From Klebsiella pneumoniae (GTDB taxonomy: Bacteria > Pseudomonadota > Gammaproteobacteria > Pseudomonadales > UBA5518), in contig CAMAXE010000001.1 in the NCBI GenBank assembly GCA_945862145.1, positions 310,001 to 374,000 on the forward strand: a stretch of 64,000 bases of DNA. Direction: 5' to 3'. The notes beneath the pieces were generated by a model. It was given only the letters and a program-made list of their open reading frames with translations, was not told where the DNA came from and did not search any database. This document shows positions 1 to 9,369 of this stretch, piece by piece; within the stretch, counting starts at the first letter, position 1, and each line of letters starts with the position of its first letter. The position numbers and the translations under genes were made by a program.

Positions 1-338
1 CCTTCGAACTGACTCTGGCCGAGGGCCTGTGGCACGAATTGAAGCCCGCGGGCGTCGATGCGATGTGCCTGATCGTCGGTGCCACGCGCACGCCGAGCAT
101 GCTGGGCAGCATGCCGTCCTTTGCTGACTATCCCGGTTTGATGATGCCGGCGCAGGTGGCCGCCGAGGGCCTCGCCTTCATGGGCAGGGGACCCGTGTGT
201 GTCGCAGGGGCCCATAACCGGGATATCGCACGTCGCCTGCTGCCGAATCCGCGCGCGCCCCAGATCAACGCCCTTAGCGCTGCCAGCGCCGGGATATTCG
301 GCAAGGCGGGGCAGGACGTGGCGGGCGAAGAGTTCTGA
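1..338 (+). CDS. Short-chain dehydrogenase/reductase, C-terminal part (cut by window start)
   Basis: The frame is open from base 3 and ends at TGA 336-338, so only about 111 residues are visible. The stretch that reads LAEGLWHELKPAGVD followed by GATRTPSM matches the region after the YxxxK helix in DltE-like short-chain dehydrogenases, where a conserved pro-Gly/Ala-Thr turn closes the NAD(P) pocket. The Rossmann GxxxGxG and the YxxxK motif must lie upstream of the window. The substrate cannot be told. The next gene starts 65 bases later on the same strand, so co-transcription is possible but unproven. Family is fairly clear; function is open. Confidence 0.7.
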   Translation, partial: FELTLAEGLWHELKPAGVDAMCLIVGATRTPSMLGSMPSFADYPGLMMPAQVAAEGLAFMGRGPVCVAGAHNRDIARRLLPNPRAPQINALSAASAGIFGKAGQDVAGEEF

Positions 339-403
339 CGACCAGTTCCGTATTGCTGGACTGACTAATAGCACCCATCAACACACTCTCGAGGAATCCC
401 CGC

Positions 404-1717
404 ATGTCAGCACCCCAAGGCCCCGGCTTCGACACCCTGTCGCTGCACGCCGGTGCCCAACCCGACCCGGCGACAGGCGCACGGGCAACCCCGATCTACC
501 AGAGCGCGTCCTTTGTCTTCACCGACTCCGACCAGGCAGCCTCGCTGTTCAACATCGAACGCACGGGGCATGTGTACTCGCGACTGAGCAACCCGACCAA
601 TGCCGTGCTTGAGGAGCGCATCGCCGCGCTCGAGGGTGGCGTTGCGGCCATTGCCACCGCCAGCGGGCAGGCGGCCCTTCATCTGGCGATCGTCACATTG
701 ATGGGCGCAGGTTCCCACATCGTGGCATCGCGCTCGCTCTATGGTGGCTCGCACAACCTGCTCGGATACACGCTGCCGCGCTTTGGCATCACGACCACTT
801 TCGTCGATCCGCGCGATCCGGAGGCCTTCCGCGCCGCAATCCGGCCCGAGACCCGTCTCGTTTTCGGCGAGACGCTCGGCAATCCCAATCTCGAGGTGCT
901 CGACATCCCCGCGATCGCAGCGGTAGCGCATGAGGCCGGGATACCGTTGCTGGTCGATGCCACCTTCACCACGCCTTGGCTGATGAAGCCGCTGGAACTC
1001 GGCGCCGATCTCGTGATGCACTCGGCGACCAAGTTCCTGAGTGGGCACGGTATCGTGATCGGCGGCTTGCTCGTGGACGGCGGGCGCTTCGACTGGGAGG
1101 CCTCAGGGAAATTCCCGACGCTGACCGAGCCCTATGTCGGTTTCCATGGCCTGGTTTTCAGCGAGGAGTTCGGTCCGGCGGCGTTCATTACCCGTGCCCG
1201 CAAGGAGGGCATGCGTGATTTCGGCGCCTGCATGGCACCGACCTCCGCGTTCCATGTGCTGCAGGGCATCGAGACCCTGGGACTGCGGATGGCCCGCCAT
1301 GTCGGGAATACGCGTCGGGTGGTTGAGTTCCTCGCGGCTGAGGCATTGGTGTCGGCGGTTCGCTACCCCGAACTCGAAGGGCATCCTGATCACGCGCTTG
1401 CTGCGCGCTTGCTTCCTCGCGGCTGCGGCGCTGTGTTCAGCTTCGACCTACGGGGTGGGCGCAAGGCGGGGATTGCCTTCGTCGATGCGCTCACAATCTT
1501 CTCGCACCTTGCCAACGTCGGCGATGCGCGCTCGCTGGTGATCCACCCGGCGAGCACAACCCACCACCGGATGGATGCCGCAGCGCTTGCGGCCTCCGGC
1601 ATCGGCGAGGGCACCATCCGGTTGTCGATCGGCCTCGAGGATCCGGATGACCTGATCGAGGATCTGCGGACCGCGCTTCGCGCCGCGGCCAAGGCGGCGG
1701 GGGAGGGCGGAAAATGA
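404..1717 (+). CDS. metY: O-acetylhomoserine (thiol)-lyase / sulfhydrylase, MetY type
   Basis: PLP enzyme of the Cys/Met metabolism family that makes homocysteine (or methionine) from an activated homoserine and sulfide (or methanethiol). The 437-residue length is typical of MetY and longer than MetB/MetZ (about 390). Visible marks are the N-terminal FDTLSLHAG motif, SRLSNPTN near residue 60, the TASGQAA stretch at 85-91, DATFTTPW near 185 and the PLP lysine in HSATKFLSGHG (Lys210). The start at 404 is preceded by GAGGAA about 6-12 bases upstream. Its stop overlaps the ATG of the next gene (ATGA), so the two are translationally coupled. Choice between O-acetyl- and O-succinylhomoserine cannot be made from sequence alone. 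Confidence 0.9.
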   Translation: MSAPQGPGFDTLSLHAGAQPDPATGARATPIYQSASFVFTDSDQAASLFNIERTGHVYSRLSNPTNAVLEERIAALEGGVAAIATASGQAALHLAIVTLMGAGSHIVASRSLYGGSHNLLGYTLPRFGITTTFVDPRDPEAFRAAIRPETRLVFGETLGNPNLEVLDIPAIAAVAHEAGIPLLVDATFTTPWLMKPLELGADLVMHSATKFLSGHGIVIGGLLVDGGRFDWEASGKFPTLTEPYVGFHGLVFSEEFGPAAFITRARKEGMRDFGACMAPTSAFHVLQGIETLGLRMARHVGNTRRVVEFLAAEALVSAVRYPELEGHPDHALAARLLPRGCGAVFSFDLRGGRKAGIAFVDALTIFSHLANVGDARSLVIHPASTTHHRMDAAALAASGIGEGTIRLSIGLEDPDDLIEDLRTALRAAAKAAGEGGK

Positions 1718-2511
1718 AACTGCAGGTCAATGGTCAGGACGCTTACTGCTACACCGGCCCGAGAGATCCCGATCCCGCAAAGCCCGCCATCGTGCTGCTG
1801 CACGGCGCAGGGATGGATCACACGGTCTGGACGCTGGTCTCGCGCCACTTCATTCGCCACGGTCGCACCGTGGTAGCGCCGGATCTTCCGGGACACGGGC
1901 GTAGCGCGGGAACACCGCTCAGCTCCGTGCCGGCGATGGCAGACTGGGTTCTGCAGTTACTGGACGCGCTCGCCCTTTCCCGCGTGGCGTTTTTCGGTCA
2001 CAGTCTCGGCAGTCTGATTGCTCTTGATGCCGCGTCCCGCTACCCGGAGCGTGCTCGCGCGCTCGCGATGGTGGGCACGGCCGTGCCCATGCCCGTCTCC
2101 GAGGCACTGCTGGCCGCGGCCCGTGCCAATGATCACGCGGCTTTCGAGATGCTCACCCAATGGGGCTACAGCAAGCGCCATGTCTACGGCGGCAACTCAA
2201 ACCCGGGCGCGTGGATGAGCGGGGCCACGTTGAGGCTGTTCGAGCGCTCGCGTCCGGGCGTGCTCTATGCGGATCTCTCGGCGTGCAATGCCTACACCGA
2301 GGGCCTTGAGCGTGCCGCGGCGGTGGCCTGCCCGAGCCTGCTCGTGCTCGGCGCCGAAGACCGTCTCACGCCCACGAAATCTGCTACGGCATTACGCGCG
2401 GCGCTCAGGACCAGCGAAACACAGGTGCTTCCTGGCTCGGGACATACCGTGATGGTCGAAGCCCCGAACACCTTGCTTGATGCCTTGAGGAGACTGGAAG
2501 GAATTCGCTGA
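1714..2511 (+). CDS. Alpha/beta-fold hydrolase
   Basis: A 265-residue serine hydrolase. The oxyanion-side LLHGAGMD lies near residue 30, the nucleophile elbow is GHSLGS near residue 95, the acid is probably the Asp in LGAEDRLTP and the catalytic His is in GSGHTVMVEAP close to the end. The order and spacing are those of the AB_hydrolase_1/6 family. No signal peptide is visible, so it is cytoplasmic. Its ATG overlaps the metY stop by four bases. In other bacteria MetX-like acyltransferases share this fold, but this protein lacks the MetX-type length and motifs, so a plain esterase/lipase-like hydrolase is the safer call. The substrate is unknown. Confidence 0.8.
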   Translation: MKLQVNGQDAYCYTGPRDPDPAKPAIVLLHGAGMDHTVWTLVSRHFIRHGRTVVAPDLPGHGRSAGTPLSSVPAMADWVLQLLDALALSRVAFFGHSLGSLIALDAASRYPERARALAMVGTAVPMPVSEALLAAARANDHAAFEMLTQWGYSKRHVYGGNSNPGAWMSGATLRLFERSRPGVLYADLSACNAYTEGLERAAAVACPSLLVLGAEDRLTPTKSATALRAALRTSETQVLPGSGHTVMVEAPNTLLDALRRLEGIR

Positions 2512-2526
2512 ACGTGTGGCTGAGCA

Positions 2527-2552
2527 GCGACACGCCTGGACCGGGGTGTCGC
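2527..2552. terminator. Weak hairpin between convergent genes
   Basis: GCGACAC (2527-2533) pairs with GTGTCGC (2546-2552) around a 12-base loop, between the converging ends of the hydrolase gene and the DUF1214-like gene. There is no clear T-run on either side, so it is at best a poor intrinsic terminator. Confidence 0.25.
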
Positions 2553-2567
2553 CGCGTTTGCCCATAG

Positions 2568-3779
2568 TCACGCCAATTCGGCGAGAGAAACGACTCGCCC
2601 GACTGGCGTGGGTACGGTGCCGCGTGCCAGCAGGAAGCGCCAGTACACGAGACCGGAAGCGCGCCCTTCGGTGTCGATCCAGCCCGGTACGCCGGGGTCA
2701 CGGCCCGCAACCACCACCCGGTAGCGCCCGTCGGGCAGGAAATGCATTTGCGAGCGGTTCAGCGAAATCTGCCGGCGCGTGTAGTCGAGAGTCTGCATGT
2801 ACCGGTTCCACAGCATCACGTTGGCGAAGCGGCATTGGGGCAGTTCGCCCTCTATAAGCAGCGCCTGTTCGGGTCCCAGCAGGAAAGGCGCAGCACAGTA
2901 GTGCGCGTGCATGTTTCCGTAGCCGGACTCACTCTGCCACTGCCCCGGGGCGGTGAACACGTTGGGGGTGGTCGAGAACCAGGCCGGCCGCGGCCCCTTG
3001 CCGGCACCTCCGGCGATCGACAGCTGCATCATCCCGCGCACGAAGCGCTCGACCGCGAGTATGCGCGCGGCAATGCCGGCGTCATCGGGCGCCGGGGGAA
3101 GCGGCGGCGGGGCGAGGGGTTCTATCGTCAGGGGCACCTGAAAGCCGGGCTGATTAACGATGCAATTCCGGCTCTCGAAGTAGTGCCTCGTGGTGATTTG
3201 GCCGGCGGATGCGGCGAGTGGCAGCCAGACTCCTGCGGACGGTTTCTCGGGACTCGCGATGATCTCAAAGCTGCCGTCGGATCCTACGGCCAGTTCGACA
3301 TCGTCGATGGCCGCGGTGGAAGCGCTTGCCGTACCGCCTGCGGCGCTCCCGCCCTCAACGGTAAAGGAGGTGAAGCTCGCACCTGCCAGATTGCCGCGGA
3401 TCCGGTAGCTGCGGTCCGGGCGAACCGGTGCGAAGTAATAGAGCGCGTCGGGGTTGTCGCCCAGCAGTTTTCGTGTGGGCGTGGTGTAGGGCGTAAACAC
3501 CGGGCGTTCCGCATCAGCCTCGAGCCAGAAGTTGATCGCGGTATTCAGGAGGTGCAGCAGCAGGCGCTCGCCCTCGGCGATATCGTTGGGCGACTGGATT
3601 CGCCACGCAGGTGACAGATAATCCGCCTGCAGCGAGTTCATCGCCTTCAACAATCCGACCATGGCGCTGCGGCTGGCAACGGGCGATGCAGCATCGAGGC
3701 TGGCTGCCTGTGCGACGGGGGCTGCAGCCGCCGCTCCTCCGATGGCCGAAGCGGCCAGAATGAAATCCCGTCTGTCCAT
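2568..3779 (-). CDS. Tat-exported DUF1214-like protein
   Basis: The reading frame is open further upstream, but ATG 3779 begins MDRRDFILAASAIGG, a Tat-type leader (RRDF plus hydrophobic stretch and an AQA cleavage site near residue 26), so this start is chosen; the product is 403 residues. The C-terminal half holds the pattern of DUF1214 proteins, including GNMHAHYCAAPFLLGPEQAL and the downstream WRFLLARGTVPTP stretch. These proteins are periplasmic or cell-surface and their biochemical role is unknown. The gene is divergent from the flavin monooxygenase, with 137 bases between them, and could share its control. DUF assignment is by pattern memory and should be confirmed by a profile search. 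Confidence 0.65.
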   Translation of the reverse strand: MDRRDFILAASAIGGAAAAAPVAQAASLDAASPVASRSAMVGLLKAMNSLQADYLSPAWRIQSPNDIAEGERLLLHLLNTAINFWLEADAERPVFTPYTTPTRKLLGDNPDALYYFAPVRPDRSYRIRGNLAGASFTSFTVEGGSAAGGTASASTAAIDDVELAVGSDGSFEIIASPEKPSAGVWLPLAASAGQITTRHYFESRNCIVNQPGFQVPLTIEPLAPPPLPPAPDDAGIAARILAVERFVRGMMQLSIAGGAGKGPRPAWFSTTPNVFTAPGQWQSESGYGNMHAHYCAAPFLLGPEQALLIEGELPQCRFANVMLWNRYMQTLDYTRRQISLNRSQMHFLPDGRYRVVVAGRDPGVPGWIDTEGRASGLVYWRFLLARGTVPTPVGRVVSLAELA

Positions 3780-3868
3780 GCTGCGTTCTCCGACGATCAG
3801 ACTCGTACTGTAGCGGCCTGCGCACGCTCTCGGGAAGCACACTGCTCCGCAGCACGCTACCATGCGCA

Positions 3869-3898
3869 GGCCTAGGCATAGGCATAGGCATAGGAATA
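3869..3898 (+). repeat. Five-unit hexamer tandem repeat (GGCATA-type)
   Basis: Units read GGCCTA, GGCATA, GGCATA, GGCATA, GGAATA, so three perfect copies flanked by two variants. The array sits directly in front of the GGAG (3904-3907) that serves as ribosome site for the monooxygenase ATG at 3917. Copy-number change by slippage would alter leader length in steps of six without touching the coding frame. Confidence 0.85.
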
Positions 3899-3916
3899 GG
3901 CGCGGAGCAGTTTGGC

Positions 3917-5401
3917 ATGGCGGAAAGTGCTGCAGTACTCGATGTCCTGGTGGTGGGGGCAGGCTTCGCAGGCACCTGTGCCGGCAAGCGACTGCTTGAC
4001 GCGGGAATCGATGAGTTCCTGATCGTCGAGAAAAGTGCCGGTATCGGTGGGACATGGTGGGAGAACACCTATCCGGGAGCGGCCTGTGACGTGCCTTCGC
4101 ACCTGTACTGTTTTTCCTTCGCGCCTAACCCCGGGTGGTCCCGCAAATTCTCCCCGCGTCCCGAAATCCAGGCCTACCTCGCGCACTGCGTGGACCGCTT
4201 CGGCCTGCGCAACTACCTTGACCACGGCCGCCATCTGCGCCGTCTCGAATTCCTCGACGAACGCGGCCTATGGCGCGCGCACTTTGCCGACGGGCAGGTG
4301 CTCGATGCGCGCCACGTCATCCTCGGCAGCGGAGGACTCCATGAGCCCAAGCTCCCAGACATTCCCGGCATCGAGAGTTTCAGCGGCCGCTGGATGCACT
4401 CCGCCCAGTGGCAGAAGGGCTTCAACCTGAACGGCCTTCGGGTTGCCATCGTGGGCAGTGCGGCCAGCGCCATCCAGATCCTGCCCGCGATAGCGCCCCG
4501 GGTCGCGAGCGCCACGCTGTTCCAGCGAACCCCGAACTACATACTGCCGCGTGAGGATCGCGCCTATTCAGCGCGCGAGAAGTGGCTGTTCCGCCATGTG
4601 CCGGGCTTGCTCCGGCTGTATCGCAGCTTCATCTTTTTGCGCATGGATTTGCTGCTCTACCCCATCACGCGCGAGGTCTCGGGGCTGCGCGGGCGTGCAC
4701 GGCGAATGATGCTGCGGTTCATGCGCACGCAGGTGCGTGATCCCTCCCTGCACCCCAAGCTCACACCAGACTATGAGATGGGCTGCAAGCGGATCCTGAT
4801 TTCGGATGACTTCTTCGCGAGCTTCAACCGATCCAATGTTGAACTCGTTACGACTGCCATCTCAGGCATCGAAGAATCGGGCGTGCGGACCAGGGACGGA
4901 CGGCTGCATGAAGTTGACCTCATCGTCTACGCCACGGGTTTTGACCTCGAAGGGCATATGCGTGATATCGATGTGAGCGGGCCTGCGGGGCTGTCTCTGG
5001 CCGAGCAGTGGTCCGATATTCCTGCTGCCTATAACGGCTGTTGCGTGCCGGGCATGCCGAATCTCTATCTGGTGACGGGGCCCAACACAGGGGTGGGGAC
5101 GACCTCAATCGTTTTCATGATCGAGCAGGAGGTGCGTTACATCCTGAAGTGCATCCGTCGCGCGGGCCGGCGTCGTCTTCTGAGCGTCGGACCCGAAACC
5201 TTCAGCCGGTATAACGCGCGGCTTCAGCAGGCCCTGCAACACACGGTGTGGGCGAGCGGGTGTCACAGCTGGTACCGCCGTCAAGATGGCCGGATTTCTA
5301 CGCTTTACCCCTGGAGTGCCCGCAGGTTCTGGGCGCAGCTACGCAGATTTCGCTCATCTGATTTCGAGATTAGAGAGATAACTGACCATACGAAGCAATA
5401 G
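3917..5401 (+). CDS. Flavin-containing / Baeyer-Villiger-type monooxygenase
   Basis: A 494-residue NADPH-dependent flavoenzyme predicted to insert oxygen next to a carbonyl or to hydroxylate a substrate. The FAD-binding GAGFAG lies at about residues 14-19, followed by IGGTWWENTYPGAACDVPSH, the signature stretch of BVMO relatives. A BVMO-like fingerprint (FSGRWMHSAQW) occurs near residue 158, the second nucleotide-binding motif is VAIVGSAASAIQ (third glycine replaced, as in many BVMOs), and YATGF lies near 340. The ATG has GGAG nine bases upstream. The next gene follows after 17 bases and may form an operon with it. The neighbouring hydrolase would suit a ketone-to-ester-to-acid route, but that link is inference. 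Confidence 0.85.
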   Translation: MAESAAVLDVLVVGAGFAGTCAGKRLLDAGIDEFLIVEKSAGIGGTWWENTYPGAACDVPSHLYCFSFAPNPGWSRKFSPRPEIQAYLAHCVDRFGLRNYLDHGRHLRRLEFLDERGLWRAHFADGQVLDARHVILGSGGLHEPKLPDIPGIESFSGRWMHSAQWQKGFNLNGLRVAIVGSAASAIQILPAIAPRVASATLFQRTPNYILPREDRAYSAREKWLFRHVPGLLRLYRSFIFLRMDLLLYPITREVSGLRGRARRMMLRFMRTQVRDPSLHPKLTPDYEMGCKRILISDDFFASFNRSNVELVTTAISGIEESGVRTRDGRLHEVDLIVYATGFDLEGHMRDIDVSGPAGLSLAEQWSDIPAAYNGCCVPGMPNLYLVTGPNTGVGTTSIVFMIEQEVRYILKCIRRAGRRRLLSVGPETFSRYNARLQQALQHTVWASGCHSWYRRQDGRISTLYPWSARRFWAQLRRFRSSDFEIREITDHTKQ

Positions 5402-5418
5402 GTTAAGGTGTTTTTCTT

Positions 5419-6873
5419 GTGTCAAATCGAGTAAGCAAAGGCTCTCGACCGATCGCTATTGATGGCGTTCGAACAGCTGCGGCGCTGGAGGCAATCGGCG
5501 CTGTCCTTGGCGAGGACATCTTGCTGCAGGACCCAGATTCGCTTGCGCACTACGGGGTGGACCGCAGCAGCGGCTGGCAGGCTGCGCCCTGTGCCGTTGC
5601 GCGGCCGCGGAGCACGGCAGAGGTGCAGTCGATTGTGGCAATCGCTCGGCAGTATCGTCTGGCCGTGGTGCCCTCGGGGGGCCGGACGGGGCTTTGTGGC
5701 GGTGCGGTGGCCCATTCCGGGGAGTTGGTGCTCTCCCTCGACCGCATGAACCGTCTGCTGTCGATCGATGCGGGCGAACCTTCGGTGACTGTCGAGGCCG
5801 GCATGATCACCGCCAATCTCCAGGCCCTTGCCAGTGCGCGCGGGTGGTTCTATCCGGTAGATTTTGCCTCCTCCGGCTCGAGTCAGATTGGCGGAAACAT
5901 CGCCACCAACGCGGGTGGTATCAGGGTTATTCGCTATGGCATGACGCGCAGTCAGATCACGGGCCTGGTGGTGGTCGACGGCCGGGGCGAGGTTCTCGAG
6001 CTGAACCGTGGCCTCATGAAGAACAATACCGGGCCGGACTTCCGGCATCTGTTTATCGGTTCTGAGGGTGTGCTTGGGGTGATCACCGAAGCCACTGTGA
6101 AGTTGCTTCCCGCGCCGGCCCCCAGTCGGGTCATGCTGTTTTCCTTGCCTGCATTCGGAGGAATACTCAGGCTCCTGCGCGTTTTTTCTGAATCCATACA
6201 AATCAATGCGTTCGAGTTTTTTTCGCATAATGCACTTGAGAAAGTACTGGCGCGTCTGGGCGGTGTGACTCCGCTTGGCGCAGCCCCGTTTTACGCGTTG
6301 GTGGAGTTTGAATCGCGACAGGAAGCGGATGAATCGCGGGTCCTGGAGATCTTTGCGCAGGCCCTTGCGGCGGGAGATGTGCACGATGCCGTGCTTGCCG
6401 GCTCGGAGAGCCAGGCCCGGGCATTGTGGCGTCTGCGCGAGAGCATCTCGGAGACCCTATCCCCCTGGAAACCGTGGAAGAACGACATCAGCGTCAGGGT
6501 GTCCCGGATGGACGCGTTCATCGAGAAAGCCGAAGCATTGATCGATGAGGCCTGCGGCGGACTCGAACTCGTCTGGTACGGCCATATAGGGGACGGCAAC
6601 ATACACCTGAACATCCTGAAGCCCGAGGACCTCGACGCGTTGGTGTTCAAGGAACGCTGCGCGGTAGCGGGAAGCGCGGTTGCGGGGCTGTTACAGGAGT
6701 TTGGTGGCAGCGTGTCGGCAGAGCACGGCATCGGGCTCCTCAAACGCGATTACCTCTGCTATACCCGCAGCGCTGCCGAGATCAGCGCGCTACGCGGCCT
6801 CAAAGCCGTCTTCGATCCCGACGGGATAATGAACCCGGGCAAGCTCCTGCCCCAGGACGCGCCGCAACCCTGA
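5419..6873 (+). CDS. FAD-linked oxidase, GlcD / D-2-hydroxyacid dehydrogenase type
   Basis: A 484-residue protein of the VAO/PCMH flavoprotein family. PSGGRTGLCGGAV (about residues 85-97) is the pyrophosphate-binding loop, SSGSSQIGGNIATNAGG (about 152-168) the second FAD segment, and GSEGVLGVITEATVKL the end of the FAD domain. The C-terminal FAD-oxidase_C domain carries WYGHIGDGNIHLN and SAEHGIGLLKRDYL, which supply metal/substrate ligands in D-lactate, glycolate and D-2-hydroxyglutarate dehydrogenases. The start is GTG at 5419 with AAGGTG eight bases upstream. The actual 2-hydroxyacid cannot be told. No glcE or glcF partner is adjacent, which argues against glycolate oxidase. Confidence 0.85.
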   Translation: MSNRVSKGSRPIAIDGVRTAAALEAIGAVLGEDILLQDPDSLAHYGVDRSSGWQAAPCAVARPRSTAEVQSIVAIARQYRLAVVPSGGRTGLCGGAVAHSGELVLSLDRMNRLLSIDAGEPSVTVEAGMITANLQALASARGWFYPVDFASSGSSQIGGNIATNAGGIRVIRYGMTRSQITGLVVVDGRGEVLELNRGLMKNNTGPDFRHLFIGSEGVLGVITEATVKLLPAPAPSRVMLFSLPAFGGILRLLRVFSESIQINAFEFFSHNALEKVLARLGGVTPLGAAPFYALVEFESRQEADESRVLEIFAQALAAGDVHDAVLAGSESQARALWRLRESISETLSPWKPWKNDISVRVSRMDAFIEKAEALIDEACGGLELVWYGHIGDGNIHLNILKPEDLDALVFKERCAVAGSAVAGLLQEFGGSVSAEHGIGLLKRDYLCYTRSAAEISALRGLKAVFDPDGIMNPGKLLPQDAPQP

Positions 6874-6886
6874 GGACAACCGCGAC

Positions 6887-7627
6887 TCAGCCCTCAGAAG
6901 AGGGCGTCGAATCCAGGTTCGCCGCGATCCACGCGTCACGGGCTTCGGCACCGATGTGGCGCAGGTCTTTGCCCACGGCTGCGTAGAAGACATATTCGGC
7001 GATGTTCTTGGCGTGATCACCCATCCGCTCCAGCGAGCGCACCGCCCAGACCAACGCGAGCCCCGTGCTGATGGTGCGTGCATCTTCCATCATGTAGGTA
7101 AGCAGCTGGCGGCTGACCGCCTTGCACTGTGCGTCAACTTCCTTGTCTTCACCGCGGATCAGCAACGCGGTCTGGACATCCATGCGCGAGAATGCGTCCA
7201 TGGACCGGACGAGTATGGCCAGCACCGACTCTCCGAGATGACGAATCTGGGAGGTCATCTCCGGAGGACTGCTGGTTTCGAGGACGGTCTTTGCGAGCCG
7301 CTTGGCCAGATCACCGACGCGCTCGAGGTCGATAACGGTCTTGATCACGGCGAACACCAGACGCAGGTCGCCAGCGGCCGGCTGACGACGCACCAGCACC
7401 AGGCTGCACTCCTGATCGATGCTGACCTCCATGGCGTTTACTTCGGGGTCGCGAGCTATTACTGCCGTGGCGAGTTCAGCATCGCCCGTTACCAGCGCTC
7501 GCACGGCATCCTGAACCTGCCCCGAGACGAGTTCGCCCATGCGTAGTACGTGGGCGTGGATATCCAACAGCTCCCGGTTGAATTGGGTGGATATGTGATG
7601 GCCGATGCCCTGTGATTCCAGTGTCAT
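6887..7627 (-). CDS. phoU: Phosphate transport regulator PhoU
   Basis: Last gene of the Pst operon, 246 residues, made of two repeated three-helix PhoU domains. The N-terminal part shows the usual HISTQFNRELLDIHAHVLRMG opening (split here: HISTQFNREL then LDIHAHVLRMG), ERVGDLAKRLA in repeat one, and LERMGDHAKNIAEYV in repeat two; the E/DxxGDxA acidic clusters bind metal. PhoU links Pst transport to the PhoR kinase and damps the Pho response when phosphate is ample. It follows pstB after 14 bases. It converges on the FAD oxidase gene with 13 bases between the two ends. phoB and phoR are not in the window. Confidence 0.97.
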   Translation of the reverse strand: MTLESQGIGHHISTQFNRELLDIHAHVLRMGELVSGQVQDAVRALVTGDAELATAVIARDPEVNAMEVSIDQECSLVLVRRQPAAGDLRLVFAVIKTVIDLERVGDLAKRLAKTVLETSSPPEMTSQIRHLGESVLAILVRSMDAFSRMDVQTALLIRGEDKEVDAQCKAVSRQLLTYMMEDARTISTGLALVWAVRSLERMGDHAKNIAEYVFYAAVGKDLRHIGAEARDAWIAANLDSTPSSEG

Positions 7628-7641
7628 GACAGCGCTCCGGA

Positions 7642-8454
7642 TCAGCCGTATCGGCCGGTGATGTAGTCTTCTGTCTGTTTGGAGCGGGGATTGGTGAATA
7701 CCGTGTTGGTATCGCTGAACTCGATCAGTTCACCGAGATACATGAAGGCCGTGAAATCCGAGACTCGTGCCGCCTGCTGCATGTTGTGGGTCACGATCAG
7801 TATGGTGACCCGATCGCGCAGGCGATGGATCAGGTCCTCGATGTTTGCCGTGGCGTTGGGATCCAGCGCGCTGGTGGGCTCATCAAAGAGGAGCAGTTCC
7901 GGGCCGGTTGCCAGCGCGCGTGCTATGCACAGCCGCTGCTGCTGGCCGCCCGAGAGGTTGAACGCCATGGTGTCGAGGCGATTGTTCACTTCCTCCCACA
8001 GGGATGCGTCACGCAATGCCGTCTCTACCCGATCGGCGAGTTCGCTGCGGTTGTTCTGACCGCGCACCCTGAGCCCATAGGCCACGTTTTCGAAAATGGA
8101 CTTCGGGAAGGGGTTTGGCTTCTGGAACACCATCCCGATGCGCATCCGCACCTCGATGGGATCGACGCTCCGACGCAATATGTTGACGTTATCGGGCTGA
8201 AACAGGATCTCGCCGTCATAGCGGGTGTGGTCAGTGAGGTCGTGCATGCGGTTGAAGCAGCGCAGGAACGTGGACTTGCCGCAACCCGATGGGCCGATGA
8301 GTGCCGTCACGCGGCTGTCATACACGGGCATGGATACGGATTTGAGCGCCTGAACAGCGCCATAATAAAAGCTGAGGCTACGGGCCTCGGCCTTCAGCGG
8401 CAGCTCCGCGCCTGCAACTGCCTGCACCGGACCGGGCGTGACCTGAGCTACCAT
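7642..8454 (-). CDS. pstB: Phosphate ABC transporter ATP-binding protein PstB
   Basis: ATPase of the high-affinity phosphate importer. It has Walker [10 protein letters not shown], the Q-loop [10 protein letters not shown] typical of PstB, the signature LSGGQQQR, Walker [13 protein letters not shown], and the H-loop VTHNMQQA. The frame is open upstream, but ATG 8454 is chosen because it gives 270 residues, close to the family length, and overlaps the pstA stop by seven bases, as expected in this operon. A second ATG 36 bases upstream is possible. It sits at the inner membrane with PstA and PstC. Confidence 0.96.
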   Translation of the reverse strand: MVAQVTPGPVQAVAGAELPLKAEARSLSFYYGAVQALKSVSMPVYDSRVTALIGPSGCGKSTFLRCFNRMHDLTDHTRYDGEILFQPDNVNILRRSVDPIEVRMRIGMVFQKPNPFPKSIFENVAYGLRVRGQNNRSELADRVETALRDASLWEEVNNRLDTMAFNLSGGQQQRLCIARALATGPELLLFDEPTSALDPNATANIEDLIHRLRDRVTILIVTHNMQQAARVSDFTAFMYLGELIEFSDTNTVFTNPRSKQTEDYITGRYG

Positions 8455-9368
8455 TTGATGCGTTTCCTGAAGCGGATGCGCAGCCATATCGCCACGCCGT
8501 TCATGATCAGTGTCATGGCCACCAGCACGATGCCGGCCGCCGCAGCATTCGCCTGGAAGGCTGCCTGCGGGCGCGACAGCCAGTTGAACATCTGAATCGG
8601 CATCACCGTGAACGGTGACTCGATCCATTCGAAGCTGATAAAGGGAAATTCAGGCGTAACCGGCGATGCCGGCAGGAACGCGATGAACGTGAGCGCGCCT
8701 ATGGTGATGATCGGTGCCGTCTCGCCGATGGCGCGCGCAAGGCCGATAATCACGCCGGTCAGGATGCCGCCTGTGGAGTAGGGCAGGATGTGGTCACGCA
8801 CGAGTTGCCAGCGTGTGGCGCCCAGCGCATAGGCTCCTTCGCGAATCGTGCTCGGAATGGCGCGGATAGCCTCTCGCGTGGAGACGATGATCACGGGCAG
8901 AATCATCAGCGCCAGCGTGAGGCCCGCCGAGAGAATGCTCTGCCCGAAATCGAGTGCGTACACGAAAAGACCGAGCGCGAGCAGACCGTACACGATGGAC
9001 GGCACGCCCGCGAGATTGGTGACATTGATTTCGATGAGTTCCGTCAGCAGGTTCCGTCGCGCGTACTCCTCAAGGTAGACGCCCGCGGCAACGCCGAGCG
9101 GAATTGCCGTTACGGCAGTGATCAGCATTACCAGGCTAGAGCCCACTATCGCGCTCAGGATCCCCGCCCGCTCGGCGTGGCGTGACGGGAAGTTCTGGAA
9201 AAAATCCCCGGTGATGCGCGCCGCGCCGTCGTGGATCAGGCCGGCCAGCAACACCGCTAGGGTGAGCATCCCGACCATCATCGCCAACATGCCGATAACG
9301 GCGAAAAGGGCGTCGTAGCGGCGGCCCATGATGACGAGGCGACGGATCTCCTGCGGATCGTTGCTCAT
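8448..9368 (-). CDS. pstA: Phosphate ABC transporter permease PstA
   Basis: Inner-membrane permease of 306 residues with about six hydrophobic segments; the first spans roughly residues 20-45. The [23 protein letters not shown] stretch (broken here as [20 protein letters not shown]) is the EAA loop that contacts Pst[12 protein letters not shown] and the [12 protein letters not shown] motif are PstA marks. It begins one base after the pstC stop codon (PstC TAA 9372-9370, ATG 9368) and its own stop overlaps the start of pstB. It forms the translocation channel with PstC. Confidence 0.96.
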   Translation of the reverse strand: MSNDPQEIRRLVIMGRRYDALFAVIGMLAMMVGMLTLAVLLAGLIHDGAARITGDFFQNFPSRHAERAGILSAIVGSSLVMLITAVTAIPLGVAAGVYLEEYARRNLLTELIEINVTNLAGVPSIVYGLLALGLFVYALDFGQSILSAGLTLALMILPVIIVSTREAIRAIPSTIREGAYALGATRWQLVRDHILPYSTGGILTGVIIGLARAIGETAPIITIGALTFIAFLPASPVTPEFPFISFEWIESPFTVMPIQMFNWLSRPQAAFQANAAAAGIVLVAMTLIMNGVAIWLRIRFRKRIKW

Positions 9369-9369
9369 C

